64,000 bases of DNA from Bugula neritina (Eukaryota; Bryozoa; Gymnolaemata; Cheilostomatida; Bugulidae). The notes beneath the pieces are model-generated. The model saw only the letters and a program-made list of their open reading frames with translations. It was not told the DNA's origin and did not search any database. The position numbers and the translations under genes are program-made. The stretch lies in the NCBI GenBank assembly GCA_964035545.1, contig OZ037767.1:9600207-9664206 (forward strand). Reading direction: 5' to 3'. Shown here in pieces: positions 12,301 to 25,226 of the stretch; the stretch's first letter is position 1; each line of letters begins with the position of its first letter.

Positions 12301-15300
12301 TAACCATACTATACGAAACAGTTGTGGTCTCCCTAGATGGATTTGGACTCTTTCAAACTCTTCGTGCCTGTAAAAATAGAGCAGCAATGGGTAGGTTCTC
12401 ATCATTTGTAGATTTAAATTTAGACTTCAAGGTCATGAAAAGTTTGGGCAAAGCAGTCATTTTCCATGGTTGTCACTTACAGATTTCCTAATATGACTAT
12501 TGCGTTATGCTAAGCTTATACTATGTAGTGTGACCCGATATTGTGGTGACAACTCCCGTCACCAATGAGACTGATCAATAGCAGCTTAATTGTAGTAGTG
12601 ACTCATAGCAACAGACTCTCCTGTTTCTATAGGTCTCCGGTGCTCATGTGATTTGGATAGAACTATGAATATGCTCTACACACTGTCTTTTGTCTTATGT
12701 TTTGATGGTCCAAAAGTGACTCATGAATGACCAGTTCAGTACTACTCTGTACTATTGTGTTACACCACTCATATGTATAACATATACCTTTAGCTGCTGC
12801 AACGGGGTCGTCTGACTTGGAGTTACCTCCCTTGAGTTATAAAAAATGGGGGTTAAAAGGCCAAGGACAAGCTACGGATCACATATCCGTCGGTCAATAT
12901 TCACCAAATCCATTTGATCAGATGCAGACAGCTTCAGTGGTGAGGACAACTACTAAACGCTTAAAAGTGTCTTGTTAATTATTTTATAATGCATGATGAA
13001 ATAAGATGAGTGGTTGTTTATTTAGTTTCTAGTTGTTACTTTTCTCTTAAACTTATACTGTAGAACGTGGTATGGTATATATTGTTACATGTGCCTGTAT
13101 ACATGTGGCTACCCACTTCTACTGTCTACTTATACTGTGAGACTTGGTAACTTATAGACATATGTGTGCTTGTATAGATGTAGCTACATACTTCTGCTGT
13201 TTACTTTGTGCTGGTCGGATTTGTAGGCAGGATTTAAGGAGAGGATTTCATCAACTCCCCCTACATGCAGTGTGTTTGCTTGTACAGGGGACAACCCTTA
13301 TATCGGTGTCTACCATGCTATGGACGTGAGTATCTCCATCTTGCTGGAGCGTTCAGCTATTCTCACTATGCTGGCTCTGGGTTATGGTGTTATTTGGACA
13401 TGTTCAGCCTTTTTTGACTTCCTGACATTTTCTGCTCTGTTGTTTGTTACTATGTATTAAATAAGTATGTCGAGATTGTTCACGAACAGAAAATAATTAC
13501 GGTAAATAATAAATCTTACGTTATTGATTTAATACAATGTTACATTGTTTCATACCTGAAACTTTAGGGAGAGTCATATGAACTGTTGAACAATGTGACA
13601 GAAGTGGCTACTAAACTGCTCTCTGTTGGGGCTAAGAAGCTGATGTCATGGGGCGCCAGCTACTTTAGGAAGTCTGAGCCACAATCAGAATCTGAGAAAA
13701 CACAGTCTAAGATTACACCCGCAACTCCCTCTTTTCGCCGGTAGTCCCTTAATTGTGCCAGTTTGTATGTAAACATCATAAGTTAGAAAAGTAGCCTACT
13801 ACACTTTCAACTACGCAATCTATTTATTAAATATATTTCACCTTATTTTGTTAGCATGTGGATTGGTAATGTCATGGTCTTTGTATGTATGATTTATGGT
13901 AGGCCTCCGTCGGTCCATTCGACTATGGGATACAGCCTATGATTGGGTTGAACAGCGGCATCTGCGACTGTGTAGACCAATGTGTGATTGACAGTCTTTG
14001 TTACAAGGGTCACACTTGTATGTACTCTGATCTGTTGGTGGTGGCCTGAGCCCTTCTGTGTGTATGATTTGGTGCCTCAATTTCTACAACATATTTTGCA
14101 GACATGGCATATTTGATGAGCGACGTTTTGGTCAGTCTATATCAATCTCACCATCTGGCACAGATGCTGCTGTAACAGACTCTCTGGGACGAGTTCTTCT
14201 TGTAGATACTCAGAAAGGCATAATCAGACGCATGTGGAAGGGCTACCGGCAAGCTCAGGTCAGTAAGTCAATGTCAAGGTCAAGTGCTTGCTCTTTCTTT
14301 ATTATGTAACATCTTAACCTACTTTTGTCACAAACCCTTATCCTGCCTTCTTCACAAAAGAGTTTTGTTAGATTGATGAGGTTTGGAATGTTTGTATAGA
14401 ATTTTGAGTCAACGTTGACAAAGTAGATTTGTATATTTGAGATCTGTAAACACTGTTTTGGGTTTTATATGCTAATAGAATGTTGGTTTTTTAGGTTGGT
14501 TGGATGATGGTGAAGGAGAGAAGTTCCAGCAGACAACAATACAGGCGCCATGCTTTCTTTCTTGTGATATATGCACCAAAGAGAGGCTTGCTGGAGGTAG
14601 ATGCTTATAGCAAGTATACATATCATAGTGTAAAACTTTGCCATCAAATTGCTGTCATTGTTAAGTTTCTACATAGTAACAAGGGTTCGACAAAAGTGAC
14701 ACTGTTAGTTAAATAGCAATAGACTGAGTGCATGTGTTCTTAGAGTAAGTTTGTCAGTTCATAAGTGTGTCACTACATGCATTACTACTAGTACTACTAA
14801 TACTTCTGCTAATACTGCTGCTGCTGCTACTACCACTACTACTACTACCACTACTGCTACTTACTACTGCTACTGCTACTGCTACTACTGCTGCTGCTGC
14901 TGCTACTGCTACTGCTACTGCTACTGCTACTGATACTGATACTACACTCACTAGCTACTTCTTTGTAAATGTGATATGGCTTCTTTGTCAACTGACCAAC
15001 ATGGGTTTATTTGTGTTATAATGCAGCACCCCAGTGCTTTCAATAAACATTATTGTTGAGACACTCTATATTTCTCAAATAATGTTGCTCAGCTTTAATT
15101 TGGGTTGTATTTAGATTTGGCTGGCTGCAAATGGTCCCAGGGTTGGAGCGTTTAACGTTGGTAAAGGGTGTAGACTGATCTATCCAGGCTGTAGCATGCT
15201 TGGCCTGAACAGCTCTTCCTACAAACTAGTCAAAGGCAAACTGTTTCAGTGCTTTCTCCTCAAACCAGATGGCGAACTTCTGGATATTAATATCCCCTTC

Positions 15301-18300
15301 CATCTTGCTCTCAGGTTGGTACACTTGATACACTACATGGTAATACAGCATCTTATAAGAAATCACATTTTTTCTTGTAGTACTTGTATGCTTGTAAGAC
15401 ATGTGCAAGTATCCCAATCACATTTATAAATTAAATCCAAATCTATACTATGGAAATACAGTGCTCCCTCCGTATCTCACTAAGCTATGGGTCCGGAAAC
15501 CTCAATTTGTGACATAGTAGAGCACCAGATTTGATCATTTTGTCCCTGTACACACATACATAAGCCACAAAATAGGGGTCCAAGCCCTTCTCATGACCTA
15601 TGGAATTTCGTGGGAAATAGAACCGTGAAATACAGAGGGAACATTGTTATGAATTTTGCTTCACTGATGTCTGTATCAAACTGGTTTTTACTTTATGTAA
15701 TGTATCTCTAGAAGACAAAGACACCAGTTATACATATTTATGTAGGAATTATGTGTGTCCTACATTTGTAATCCTGTAACATTTTGAGTTTATTAATGAT
15801 ACTTCTTGTGCAGACATGTTTTGTTGTGAGTAATAAGTTAAATTGTAATTTGGACAGCCTCAATAGCGTACTGTCCGCCTCATTTTAATATTCCATAAAG
15901 GAATATTCTAGAAGGAAATACTGATATGCGTAAAAAACCTTCCTTCACATTGTTTAGATTATTGCAGAAATATCAATAAGTTTTTTTATGTAACATATAG
16001 CTCATACTTAAGTGCTTGTCACTGTATTATATTGTAACTAAGAACTGTGTAGTAAGATGTGAAGTAAGAGTTTATTGTGTTGTGTTTAGTGATGCGAATA
16101 GCAAGAGAGCTCATGACCAACAACTAATGGTACTTCTCAAGTCTGTGCTGAGAGCAGAAGATGACAACACCCAGCTGTCTGCTGCTGATATCTGGGAACC
16201 TATAAGCAAGATGAAGTTAACCTTGTCCCACAGAAATGTACCTATACTGTTTCTATCTCTATTTGGTATTCCTAACAATTGTGTGCTTGCAGTTATTGAA
16301 CTAATATATTTAGGGTTAGCTTACTTATTCATACTTGATGATGACATTGGAGCCGATTGACTTATTTGTTGCATGACTAAACACTAAACAGTGTCAATAA
16401 GTTACTTTCTAAGATATGTCTCAAGTGCATGACTTTTATCTATGATATTATTTCTTTTATTTATTATTTCTCAAGTTGTTAAGCTTGGAGGCTTATCTTA
16501 AAGATGACTTGTATGTCTTCAGGCATTGAGTAAGGTCTTGTCACTCAAGCAGATAACTAGTGATGTTGCGCTTACGATCATTCAGAATATTGTTAAATTA
16601 GTGAAGACAACTAACCAGAAGAAGGCATTAGCTGCTGCAGGTAAAATCTTTTCCTTTTCTTGCGTCATAAATTTTGTCATTTCCTGTGAGAGACCTCAGG
16701 GGCTAATCACTTACCAACTTCTTATTTTAGCTAGTAAGGGTGCTGCTGACGAAGATGGCGATCTGCCAATAGATGTGGAGTGTCGAATGCTGCTGGAACT
16801 CTGTGACTCTCTAAAGCTTCTCATAGAAATGCATACAACACTGAGACAGTGGTGCCAGGTGGAGTCTGAGACCAAGGTTTGCCACTTGATCAGTAATCTA
16901 GCTGCTGAAACTTTCAACTTTACCTGTGCAACTTGTCGTAGTAAACTCATAGAAACTCATGCTAGTTAATAGTTACTATCCCTCTGAGAACCACTTATGG
17001 AAAGATTTTTTAAAGCTGGCTAAGGGTTTATTCACATATAAGGCACAGGAGCAATTATGACTTTTCTTTACATCACCAATGAATGGTCTTTACTGGGGTT
17101 CGAACCAATTAATTCATGTTTACTAAGCAAACGCACTATTGCTTAGACTACAGCTGCTTCTTAGACCTGTCACAGTAAATTGATATTAATTAAAATAAAA
17201 CCACTGGTGGTCCTATCTATTCCAGACATTTGAAATGTTGAATTTGCTGATTAGCTTTGTGCTGATTAGCTTTGTGCTGAGAATAATCTCAATCACTGAG
17301 CAGGTGGTAGACCTGAGCTCTCTACTGCCGGTGGATGAAGTTTCTTCTCTCCTCCAAACTGATTTCTCGGTTAAGTCGAGTCGAAAAGTCGGTTTCTCTG
17401 CTGACTCACAACTCGACCTCTGCAACTTCCTGGTGATGTTTGACACCGAACATGGCCATAAGATTAAGTTACGGCCGCTCAATGCAGACGAGATGGCTGT
17501 ACTAGGTGAGCACAAGTGTTCAGAGTTATATTCTCTTGTTAACTTTTGAACAATATCCAAATATATGTGTGAATTGCTTGCTTGTAGCCCATGTGCGGTT
17601 GACGATGTATCAGTTTTATATAAATATAAAATATAATTATAACACTGGTTATATTTATAAAAGTAATTTTTTAAGATAAATCAAAACCATCCTTTCATTT
17701 AGTATTCTAAATTTAATCAGTATTGGATACTTTCTGAGTGGCATGTCTTGTTAAGTTTTGTATTCTTCTTTCCAGGCCAAATACTGTTTGAGCCATGTTT
17801 GAAATATGAAATAGAGTTTGAAAAGCTTAGAGAGCTAGTAGAATCGTTGCAGCTACAACCAAGATACATGTTGGTAAGATTATTATCTGCTATGTGTTAT
17901 AAACTCCCTGTTAATGATTTCTCTCAAGACTAATAGAGTTTATAAACTCTGCGGCAATCCTTTTTAGTAACTTAAATGAGTTGCGAATTATATTTTTTGG
18001 TCTCCTTGATCACTTCTCATACCTGCAGTTTGTTTCACCTATTCATTAAGCGGCTGATTAACTAAGCAGTTCAACTTGAAGCATTTCCATGTCTTGTAGG
18101 ATCTGCTACTGCGCTACTACTTTAGTCTACAGAACCCTAGTACATCATACCTGCCTGTATTAGAGTCAATAATTTACTCACTCTACATTACTCACCAAGA
18201 GATGGAAGCTTCTCATGCTCCTGAAGAAGTCTCTTCTACACAAGAGCCAGCAACTCCAGACCTGCTAACACCGAATCCTGACTTTGGTCATTCTAGTGCT

Positions 18301-21300
18301 TTTATGACACAATCACATGAGGTTCCGTGGTGGACACACATTAGAGATCAATGCGAATCGGTGACATGCTTCGAGAGTTATCTTCACATAGCTCTTGTAT
18401 GTAGAAGTATTTGTATCAAAGAGACCAACAACTTGACCAATGAGGTAAGTGGTCGTACATTCTATTTGCTTTGAAACACAACCACCTGGATTATGCAATT
18501 ATATTGTCTCGGATCTATTTTTCAATGTCCATCAGTTTTTCAATCTTGCACTACAGTAACATTTGTGGTCTAATTAATGTGGGGTGTGTTGTCATAAATT
18601 TTGATCTTCTATAGTTTATGTAATTTTATATAATAATTTTCTATTTAAGATTCTTGGCATGAGTTTAGTTGTGATGTTGACATCAGTGTTGATATTTCTA
18701 GTTTCCAGATTCAAGTGATGATAATAAAAAGGAGGCTGGAACGTGTGAGTCAGGCGATGAGTCGTGGGAGCACCTGTCAGTTGAAGTCATCCTGTGGAAC
18801 CTGTCAATCAAACACTTGGAGGATGTGTCAAAGTTGAATAAGCTACTTAAGCACAAAGTTAATATAAACTGTAGTAGTAAGAGTAAAGAGCTTCCTAATG
18901 TCACGGTTAAAGACATAAAAACTGGTAATAAAGGTGAGTGATTAAATGGGCGACTTGTAATAATTAGAATTGGTGAACATTTAAAATTCACAATTTGGAA
19001 ATGTCTGCTTTAAAATGAGGAGTTCAAATGTAATCTTTTTGTTGATAGGATTGGACTTGTCATTGTTTTTTTATAATTTCAATAGCTTTCACTAACTAAT
19101 CATTAACTTTATTGTAATTGTATAATTTATTATAATTTATTATTATTTCTGGTTAAACACTTAGTTCTACATTTTACCTATACTTGATATTTTATGCATA
19201 TAGAAAACATCAAAAATTGTTATAAATAGAATACATTTTTTAAGTAATATTTAAGTAATTAAAAGTAACATAAAGTTATTTGTTATTATGATAAATAAGA
19301 ATGTAAACTAATAGAATGGCCCTTCCAAATGATCATTTTTGAACTGTCAAGTTAGGCTTTTTGAGATCATACTAACTTTCTATTGTATGAACTTTTAATG
19401 CCATAGCAAAACATTCTTTTAAACTGTAACTACTTAGATAGGGTGGTAATATACTGTATGTGTGACATTCTGTCATACTCATGTTGTATTGGGGAACATT
19501 TCTGCTTTGTTATATAAGACTTGTTACTCTGAAGGTCTGGTAGGAGAACTTGTGGGCAGGTGGTGTCTCTCCAACCAGCTTTCTGCTGCTGACCTTCTGA
19601 AATATGATACTGATCTCGACAGCAACTCCGACACTGGTATGAGTACCTTTTGTGACATCATACCTACTAGTCATCTAACACTCTCACCTTCCACCTTACA
19701 CTCTCACCTTCCATTTTATACTCTCACCTTCCATCTTATACTCTCACCTTCCATCTTATACTCTCACCTTCCATCTTATACTCTCACCTTCCATCTTATA
19801 CTCTCGCCTTCCATATTATACTCTCACCTTCCATCTTACACTCTCACCTTCCATCTTATACTCTCGCCTTCCATATTATACTCTCACCTTCCATCTTAAA
19901 CATTCGCTTTTTATTTTACTCACTCATGTAATGCTTATGATTTACAAAGTCAGCCAAAGTTGTGCAAATTTTCACATGTTTTCTGATATTTGGAAAAAAA
20001 AATTTATACTGTGTCAAGCATTGATAGTAGCTATCTCAGTTTATCACCACGGGATGGTTGTGTTAAGTTGACTAATGAGTGAATGTAGCTTGTTTCACGA
20101 TTTTGTATTGTCAGCTCCTTATAGCTATTTAATCATCAAATAAAGCTAGTTTATGTTGGTCTTTTAAAGTCAGACAACTCCCCACCAATCTTGCATGTGT
20201 TCAATACCCAGCCGTTTGCTATTATTCAGCAGAAAAAGATGTAATGGGACCGTATGGAGAGCTGAGAAAAGCATTTCCTATCAGTCTCACACCTGATACT
20301 GTGTATGCCAATGCTAGTTGGGAGTTTGTTTCTCACTGGAATAAAGATACTAGCTCAATCTACTTGCTGAAGTTTGCCCTAGACTACCTCGCATGCATAG
20401 CTAATGGCTGTCTAAGACATGGTAGGTCCAAACATAATTTATATATTCTTTTGTCACTCCTTGATGTTGTCTGAGTGGATGCAAGGCAAATTTTATCACA
20501 GCTAGTAAAACTTTGCCATGTTTAATCAACATTTCCATTATTACATCTTTTCTATTTTCTTCTGAATGTGACTTTAGTGTATAAATAAGTCCATGTCTTT
20601 CCATATTCATATATGTCTGTTTTCGCTTCGCTATGACTCATATATGTCTGTTTCCTGTTCACTATGACTCATATATGTCTGTTTCCTGTTCACTATGACT
20701 CATATATGTCTGTTTCCTGTTCACTATGACTCATATGTCTGTTTCCTGTCTACTATGACTCATATTTCTGTTTCCTGTTCACTATGACTCATATTTCTGT
20801 TTCCTGTCTACTATGACTCACATTTCTGTTTCCTGTTCACTATGACTCATATTTCTGTTTCCTGTCTACTATGACTCATATTTCTGTTTCCTGTTCACTA
20901 TGACTCATATGTCTGTTTCCTGTTCACTATGACTCAGATTTCTGTTTCCTGTTCACTATGACTCATATTTCTGTTTCTTGTTCACTATGACTCATACAAA
21001 CGAATTATTTAGTTTCACTGCTCTGTTTTCTCTCGGCACAGGAATATGTCTGATGATTTGGAACACCTACCTTCTAAAGAAAGTGTCTGCACTAGTTTCA
21101 TTGGTTGAGAAGGTGGGGAAAACTCCTAAAGATCGACTGTGTGTAAAGGAAGTGGGAATGGATACAGCTACGACTACAGAGTTCATGACTGTTGTATGTG
21201 AATATATGGAAATATTTTTACAGGTAAATATCCTTTTTATTTTGAAATAGCTCTGTCATATCTACCTACTAAGGATAAATTTAAAGTTGCTCCCAGAATT

Positions 21301-24142
21301 TAAATAATAACAAATATGCCAGTTTATACTCTCTAGACACAACACAGACTTAGGATCTTGATTAATAACTCTATATATAGTTGATGCAGTGGATAACTGT
21401 CAACTCACAGATGCCCGTATATAATATATCTAACTAAAAAATATTTAGCTAGCCTGTGTACTACAAACCCTTTGCTTTCTTACAGGCTAATTGTGATTTT
21501 TCTGAGCCCTTGATATACAAGGAGGAGCCTCGTTGGGCGTCCGAAGATACGACGGGCCACAGTCTAGTTCAGATGGCATGTCAGTGGAAGGAGACAAACT
21601 ACAGGTTACTGAAGCATCACTCGAACCTCCTGTCTCTAGTTACTGCGATCCTTACATTCACTATGAAATCTGTTAAGATTATGACTCTCTTTGATCACAA
21701 TGTAAGTGAATATATCTATCAACTATAGTTAGTAATTCTCTTGTTGAATCAAAGTTTGATTGACGACTGCTATTTTATTCTTTATAAAATAAGCTCACTA
21801 TGATTTTACTCAACCCTTTACATAACTAAAGCAACTAGTTACTAGTAAGTTAGTAGTTGCGCTAAAAGAATAATTGCTGTAGGTTACTGGTTACACTAGC
21901 AGACAGATACTAGTAAGTTACTGGTTACACTAAGAGACAGTTACTAGTAAGTTACTGGTTACACTAAGAGACAGTTACTAGTAAGTTACTGGTTAAACTA
22001 AGAGACAGTTACTAGTGAGTTACTAGTTACACTAAGAGACAGTTACTAGTAAGTTACTAGTTATACTAACTGAGAGGTAGCAACGGGCCTGTACTTTGTG
22101 ATTTGAGTTGAAATGCTGAAGTTCTATCTCATATATTGTTAAAGCTACCTTAACAACTCTTTACCTATCTGAATTCAAAGTATATGAAATTGTGAGTGGA
22201 GAGTCTACCAATATGGGGGTCAGTATTTTCTAATATTGATTGTTACATGGGAAAGCATCCTGCAGATGTTTGATGTTGGTTATTATAGGGACAAGCAGCT
22301 TTCTTCCAGCAGCTTACGTCTCACCCATATATGGGCATAGAAGGTAAAGACGACCTGATTTCTGTTCACAGAACTGAGTTCCTCTGCAGAATCCTGCTGA
22401 ACAGTGTTGAATGTCTGCCAGACAGAGCCACTGTTCAGACTGCTAGTCGCCAGATCAGAGTAGACCCGGTACTTTTACTTTGCACTATTTGTTTGCTTTT
22501 TGTCTGTCAGCTTCGTTTGCTGCTGTAGAACACTTGATGTTATACTTACTCCGGTGTGCTTGTTGTCATAGCTTTCACAGGTTTATTATGCTGCATACTA
22601 GCCACGCAGCTACAGTATCTATAGATGTAACTGATTAGACAACTAAGGCACCCTGATGTATCAGGAGGTTTGGATTTTCTTGCAGACGTCTGATGCTATG
22701 CGATGGCCGGAAACTGTGATGAAACTGGCCGAGTCATTTTTGTTAGATACAGACCATTTGCGTAAACATCATGTCTCCCTGCTCGTTTCACATGGCTATG
22801 ACCTGCTTGCTCTAGAGGTAAAAGCAATTTCTTTGAGTGTTCTGAATTTTATGCATTTCCTGCCAAAATACTTACGTGACAATCAAATGAAAACGTGAAA
22901 TATGTAGTCGTTATATGCACATTTCTTCTTAATTGCAGTGGTTCTGGTTGTGTTTATTCATACTTTGTCTTTGTAACATGAATACTCAAAACAGTTACAT
23001 TATTTATAATTGTTCTGCAACCTTATTCTAATTAGTGTACACACATATGCGCTCACACACACACACACACGCACTCATGTATGCATGCACCACCTTCTTC
23101 ATTTCATGCACACATGACTCAAAAGATATATAATGGAGTTTTATTATTAATGCTATCAGCAGTTGATGCAAGTTGTGCATGAATTAGAATGTAAAAAAAC
23201 TTTTATTTACATGACATAATTATCAATGATTTTTTACAGTAGAGTGTGTGTGCGTGTGTGTGTTTGTTGGTGTACACACATACTACATGCTATCAGAAAT
23301 TTACTCTTTATAATCAATTCTATAGAATTTTATTGCATCATTTTCTCTCTTACGCTCACCAGGTTGTGCCATTTATGAAGAATTCACAACTAGCTTACGT
23401 AGCGATGTTGGAGTTGTGTGCTCAAAGGTTTTCGTATTTCATGCTGGAATCTAATCAAGAAACCCTCACAGAAATAACTAGTGCTGCATCTCCAGCGCTC
23501 GTTAACTGGCTAAATGAAAGGGTATGTCATCCTATATTCATTCAAATCTGTGACTCGTATGATAATCCTACACAACGGTATTATGACATATATGCCAACT
23601 GAGTATAATATATGGTGTAATATATGCTCCACATATACTACTGTAATATATGGTGGGGTTCAACTTCTCTCCACCACTGATTCACCTGCTCCTACAGCTT
23701 CCTCAACCAGACTCTGTTGTATTGGTTTATATTAGTTGTAGTGAACTATGTTGATTGTATTGAACTGTATTGATTGTATGGAACTATATTGATTTTATTG
23801 AACTATATTGATTTTATTGAACTATATTGATTGTATTGACCTACATTGATTGTATTGACCTGCATTGATTGTAAAGTAATTTACTGTTGTTTAAGCGTAA
23901 CTGGTAGGTAGATTAATATTTAACCCAGGGCTCAGCTGTTATACTCTAGCCAATCAATTGAATGACAGTTTTTCTTCAACTTTAAACTAATACTGTAGTA
24001 CACTGGAGGCATAGCAGCTCGAGATGTACCCATGACTGACACCAACTCTCTTCTCTTACACATTGTGCAAGGTCTCCATTCTACTCCAAAAGAACTTAGA
24101 TTTGCGCAGGAGTTGTATTCCCTTACAGCTGACCATTGCTGA
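9354..24142 (+). CDS. RAB3GAP2: Rab3 GTPase-activating protein non-catalytic subunit (26 exons, exon 1 not found)
   Basis: The protein is the partner of RAB3GAP1. The complex is the GAP for RAB3 and an exchange factor for RAB18, acting in exocytosis, ER structure and autophagy. Exons: 9354-9533, 9625-9694, 10749-10872, 11246-11347, 12291-12390, 12794-12939, 13227-13325, 13568-13740, 14102-14258, 14495-14596, 15115-15314, 16090-16237, 16523-16640, 16731-16876, 17304-17505, 17776-17873, 18100-18444, 18702-18933, 19535-19636, 20233-20421, 21042-21223, 21486-21701, 22289-22468, 22686-22817, 23363-23521 and 23999-24142 (stop TGA). Phases agree at every junction and give 1,348 residues; with about 45 missing N-terminal residues this equals the human length (1,393). 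Matches include [59 protein letters not shown] and [10 protein letters not shown]. The first exons form the N-terminal propeller and the later ones the helical solenoid. An ATG at 9290 is open into the second exon, so a short alternative N-terminus is possible. Confidence 0.95.
9727..9927 (-). repeat. tRNA-derived SINE, family A, copy 2 (best preserved)
   Basis: This is the clearest copy. On the minus strand it starts GGGAGCAGCCGTGGTCTAGG, with the B box GGGTTCGAATCCC about 55 bases in. The body then contains GGATGTTAGGAAGAG and TTGCTCCTGTGCCTC and ends near GACTATAAACC. It lies in the RAB3GAP2 intron after the exon ending at 9694, in reverse orientation to the gene. Confidence 0.85.
10141..10726 (+). 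mobile_element. 5'-truncated non-LTR retrotransposon (LINE) 3' end
   Basis: An open frame to the TAG at about 10543 encodes the C-terminal end of a LINE reverse transcriptase. The segment [20 protein letters not shown], then [18 protein letters not shown] and [15 protein letters not shown], is the typical post-RT region of jockey/CR1/L2/RTE-like elements. An untranslated tail ending in (CAAA)n repeats (about 10698-10726) follows, the usual 3' microsatellite of such elements. Catalytic RT motifs and endonuclease are absent, so this is a dead-on-arrival copy. It lies in a RAB3GAP2 intron in the same orientation as the gene. Its tail stops about 22 bases before the acceptor of the exon starting at 10749. 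Confidence 0.82.
11040..11215. repeat. About 55-bp tandem repeat, three degenerate copies
   Basis: Three successive units of the type TATCTGTGTGCTGTGTATAT, then a TATAC/CATGC stretch, occupy the RAB3GAP2 intron just before the exon at 11246. The minus-strand open frame across it is only a repeat artefact. Confidence 0.7.
14788..14945. repeat. (TAC/TGC)n trinucleotide array
   Basis: An impure trinucleotide and hexanucleotide array (TACTGC, CTACTA) about 155 bp long lies in the RAB3GAP2 intron after the exon ending at 14596. All reading frames are open because of the repeat; none is a gene. Confidence 0.9.
16959..17163 (-). repeat. tRNA-derived SINE, family A, copy 3
   Basis: It has the same body and order of motifs as the copy at 9727. 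The B box (GGTTCGAACCC) and the CTCCTGTGCC core are recognisable on the minus strand. It lies in the RAB3GAP2 intron between the exons ending at 16876 and starting at 17304. Confidence 0.75.
19676..19897. repeat. 20-bp minisatellite, about 11 copies
   Basis: The unit CTCTCACCTTCCATCTTATA is repeated with few changes (for example CTCTCGCCTTCCATATTATA) directly after the donor region of the RAB3GAP2 exon ending at 19636. The unit is 20 bp, so the frame cycles. The long open frame through it reflects absence of stops, not coding. Confidence 0.95.
20605..20996. repeat. 29-31-bp minisatellite, about 13 copies
   Basis: Units of the form CTCATATTTCTGTTTCCTGT plus TCACTATGA fill most of the RAB3GAP2 intron ahead of the exon at 21042. 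Two sub-variants alternate (GTTCACTATGA and GTCTACTATGA, plus ATATATGT or ATTT versions), suggesting higher-order duplication of blocks. The last unit ends about 45 bases before the acceptor. Confidence 0.95.
21836..22080. repeat. About 34-bp minisatellite, 6-7 copies
   Basis: Units of GTTACTAGTAAGTTACTGGT followed by TACACTAAGAGACA repeat in the RAB3GAP2 intron between the exons ending at 21701 and starting at 22289. Each unit contains GTAAGT, so the array carries several cryptic 5' splice-site consensus sequences. Confidence 0.9.
23752..23875. repeat. About 22-bp AT-rich tandem repeat
   Basis: Degenerate units of the type TATTGAACTATATTGATTTT recur 5-6 times in the last RAB3GAP2 intron. 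Confidence 0.8.
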
Positions 24143-24499
24143 CTCATGCTGACACTATTTACTACATAAATGGTAGTACTAGTATAGTAGATGTAATGAA
24201 AACGGTATTATTTATTGAGCTTATTTGTAACTATTTTATAAAAATGTGGTGTCGCATTTTTCGTTATATTTAAGCATACTACTAAGTTTGTTAACTTAAT
24301 GTTAATTGGGTGTATGTATATGATTTCATCACATGTTGTCAATATACTTTACTTGGTGCTAAAAAATACCGGCTTCAATGTTTTGCATATAATATTACTT
24401 TTATTACACAGCAAACTTATATGTTTCACATCCCATAAAACATTTATACAACCGACTACTTTTATTGCACGTTACTGAAACAGGAAGGTTACATTCTTT

Positions 24500-25226
24500 T
24501 TATTTTGCCTTTCCTCCTCTCTTTTGTCTTTTTGAGCCTTTCTTTCCTTTTTTGAGAGATTTTTTAGCCACACGCCTGCGAGATTGTGACTGTCTCCTTC
24601 TTCCAGCTTTTGCTCGTCTCGATCGACTTCTAGAGCGTTTTCCTTTGGATGTTCTACTTCTTACTCTAGATCTGCTGCTACGTGATCTGCTTCTGGAATG
24701 TTTGCTGCGGGATCGACTTCTGGACTTTTTGCTGCGGGATCGCTTACTTCGGCTTCGTTTGCTGCGTGATCGGCTAGCTCTACATCACACATTTATTTAC
24801 AACATCATGATTTTGTGATCACATGAAGCTATTTAAATATATTTTTGTTATTTAATGTAGAGACTTACTTTTTGCTTTTAGATTTGCCTCCCTTGGGCTT
24901 CCCTCTAGTTTTTGACCTTCCTTTACGAACTCTTTTCACAGTCAGCTTAGCTGACCGTCTCTTTCCTGCTGGCCCACTCTTGCTGACTTTGAGTTTTCTG
25001 TTTGTAGTCAAAGTTTTCTCATTTACATTTGCTGAGCCTCGTTTTGGGAGTGCGTAGCATATGGTCTCATCTAACAGATAAATAAATTAAATAAATGGGC
25101 TTGTATGATTGTTGCAAGGAGGTCAATTTGAAGTTACATTTAATCAAAGTGGTTAGCTGGTAACAACCTACCTAGATCTACGGAGTTTCCTCCAGTATAT
25201 CTTGTTGGGGATTTTGATACAACCAT
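24500..25226 (-). CDS. Arg/Ser/Lys-rich basic protein, sperm nuclear basic protein-like or SR-like
   Basis: Three exons chain in frame with GT-AG introns: 25172-25226, 24869-25070 and 24500-24779, giving 537 nt and 178 residues. The start is ATG at 25226 (MVVSKSPTRYTGG); the stop is TAA at 24500-24502, with AATAAA about 35 bases downstream (24461-24466). The first 60 residues are mixed. The middle is Lys/Arg rich (KGRSKTRGKPKGGKSKSKK) and the last 94 codons are dominated by RS and SRSR/SKK blocks, then a Lys/Gly tail. There is no RRM, zinc finger or other folded domain, which argues against a classical SR splicing factor. The composition, size and SRSK blocks resemble protamine-like or histone-H1-like sperm nuclear basic proteins that compact DNA. 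That role is inference; an RS-domain splicing cofactor is the alternative. It is convergent with RAB3GAP2 (stop at 24142). Confidence 0.8.

Noticed and set aside
14751-15021. Overlapping ORFs in the trinucleotide array
   Set aside because: Open only because the TAC/TGC repeat lacks stops in any frame; it lies within a RAB3GAP2 intron.
19637-19899. Repetitive [16 protein letters not shown] extension of a RAB3GAP2 exon
   Set aside because: The exon ends at 19636 with a GT donor that keeps the phase to the next exon; the extension is the 20-bp minisatellite.
20605-20996. CRISPR-like look of regularly repeated 30-bp units
   Set aside because: Units are directly adjacent with no unique spacers and sit in a eukaryotic intron: an ordinary minisatellite.
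24465-25057. Plus-strand Leu/Arg-rich and Leu-rich ORFs
   Set aside because: Antisense to the RS-rich gene; the minus strand has splice sites, start, stop and polyA signal.
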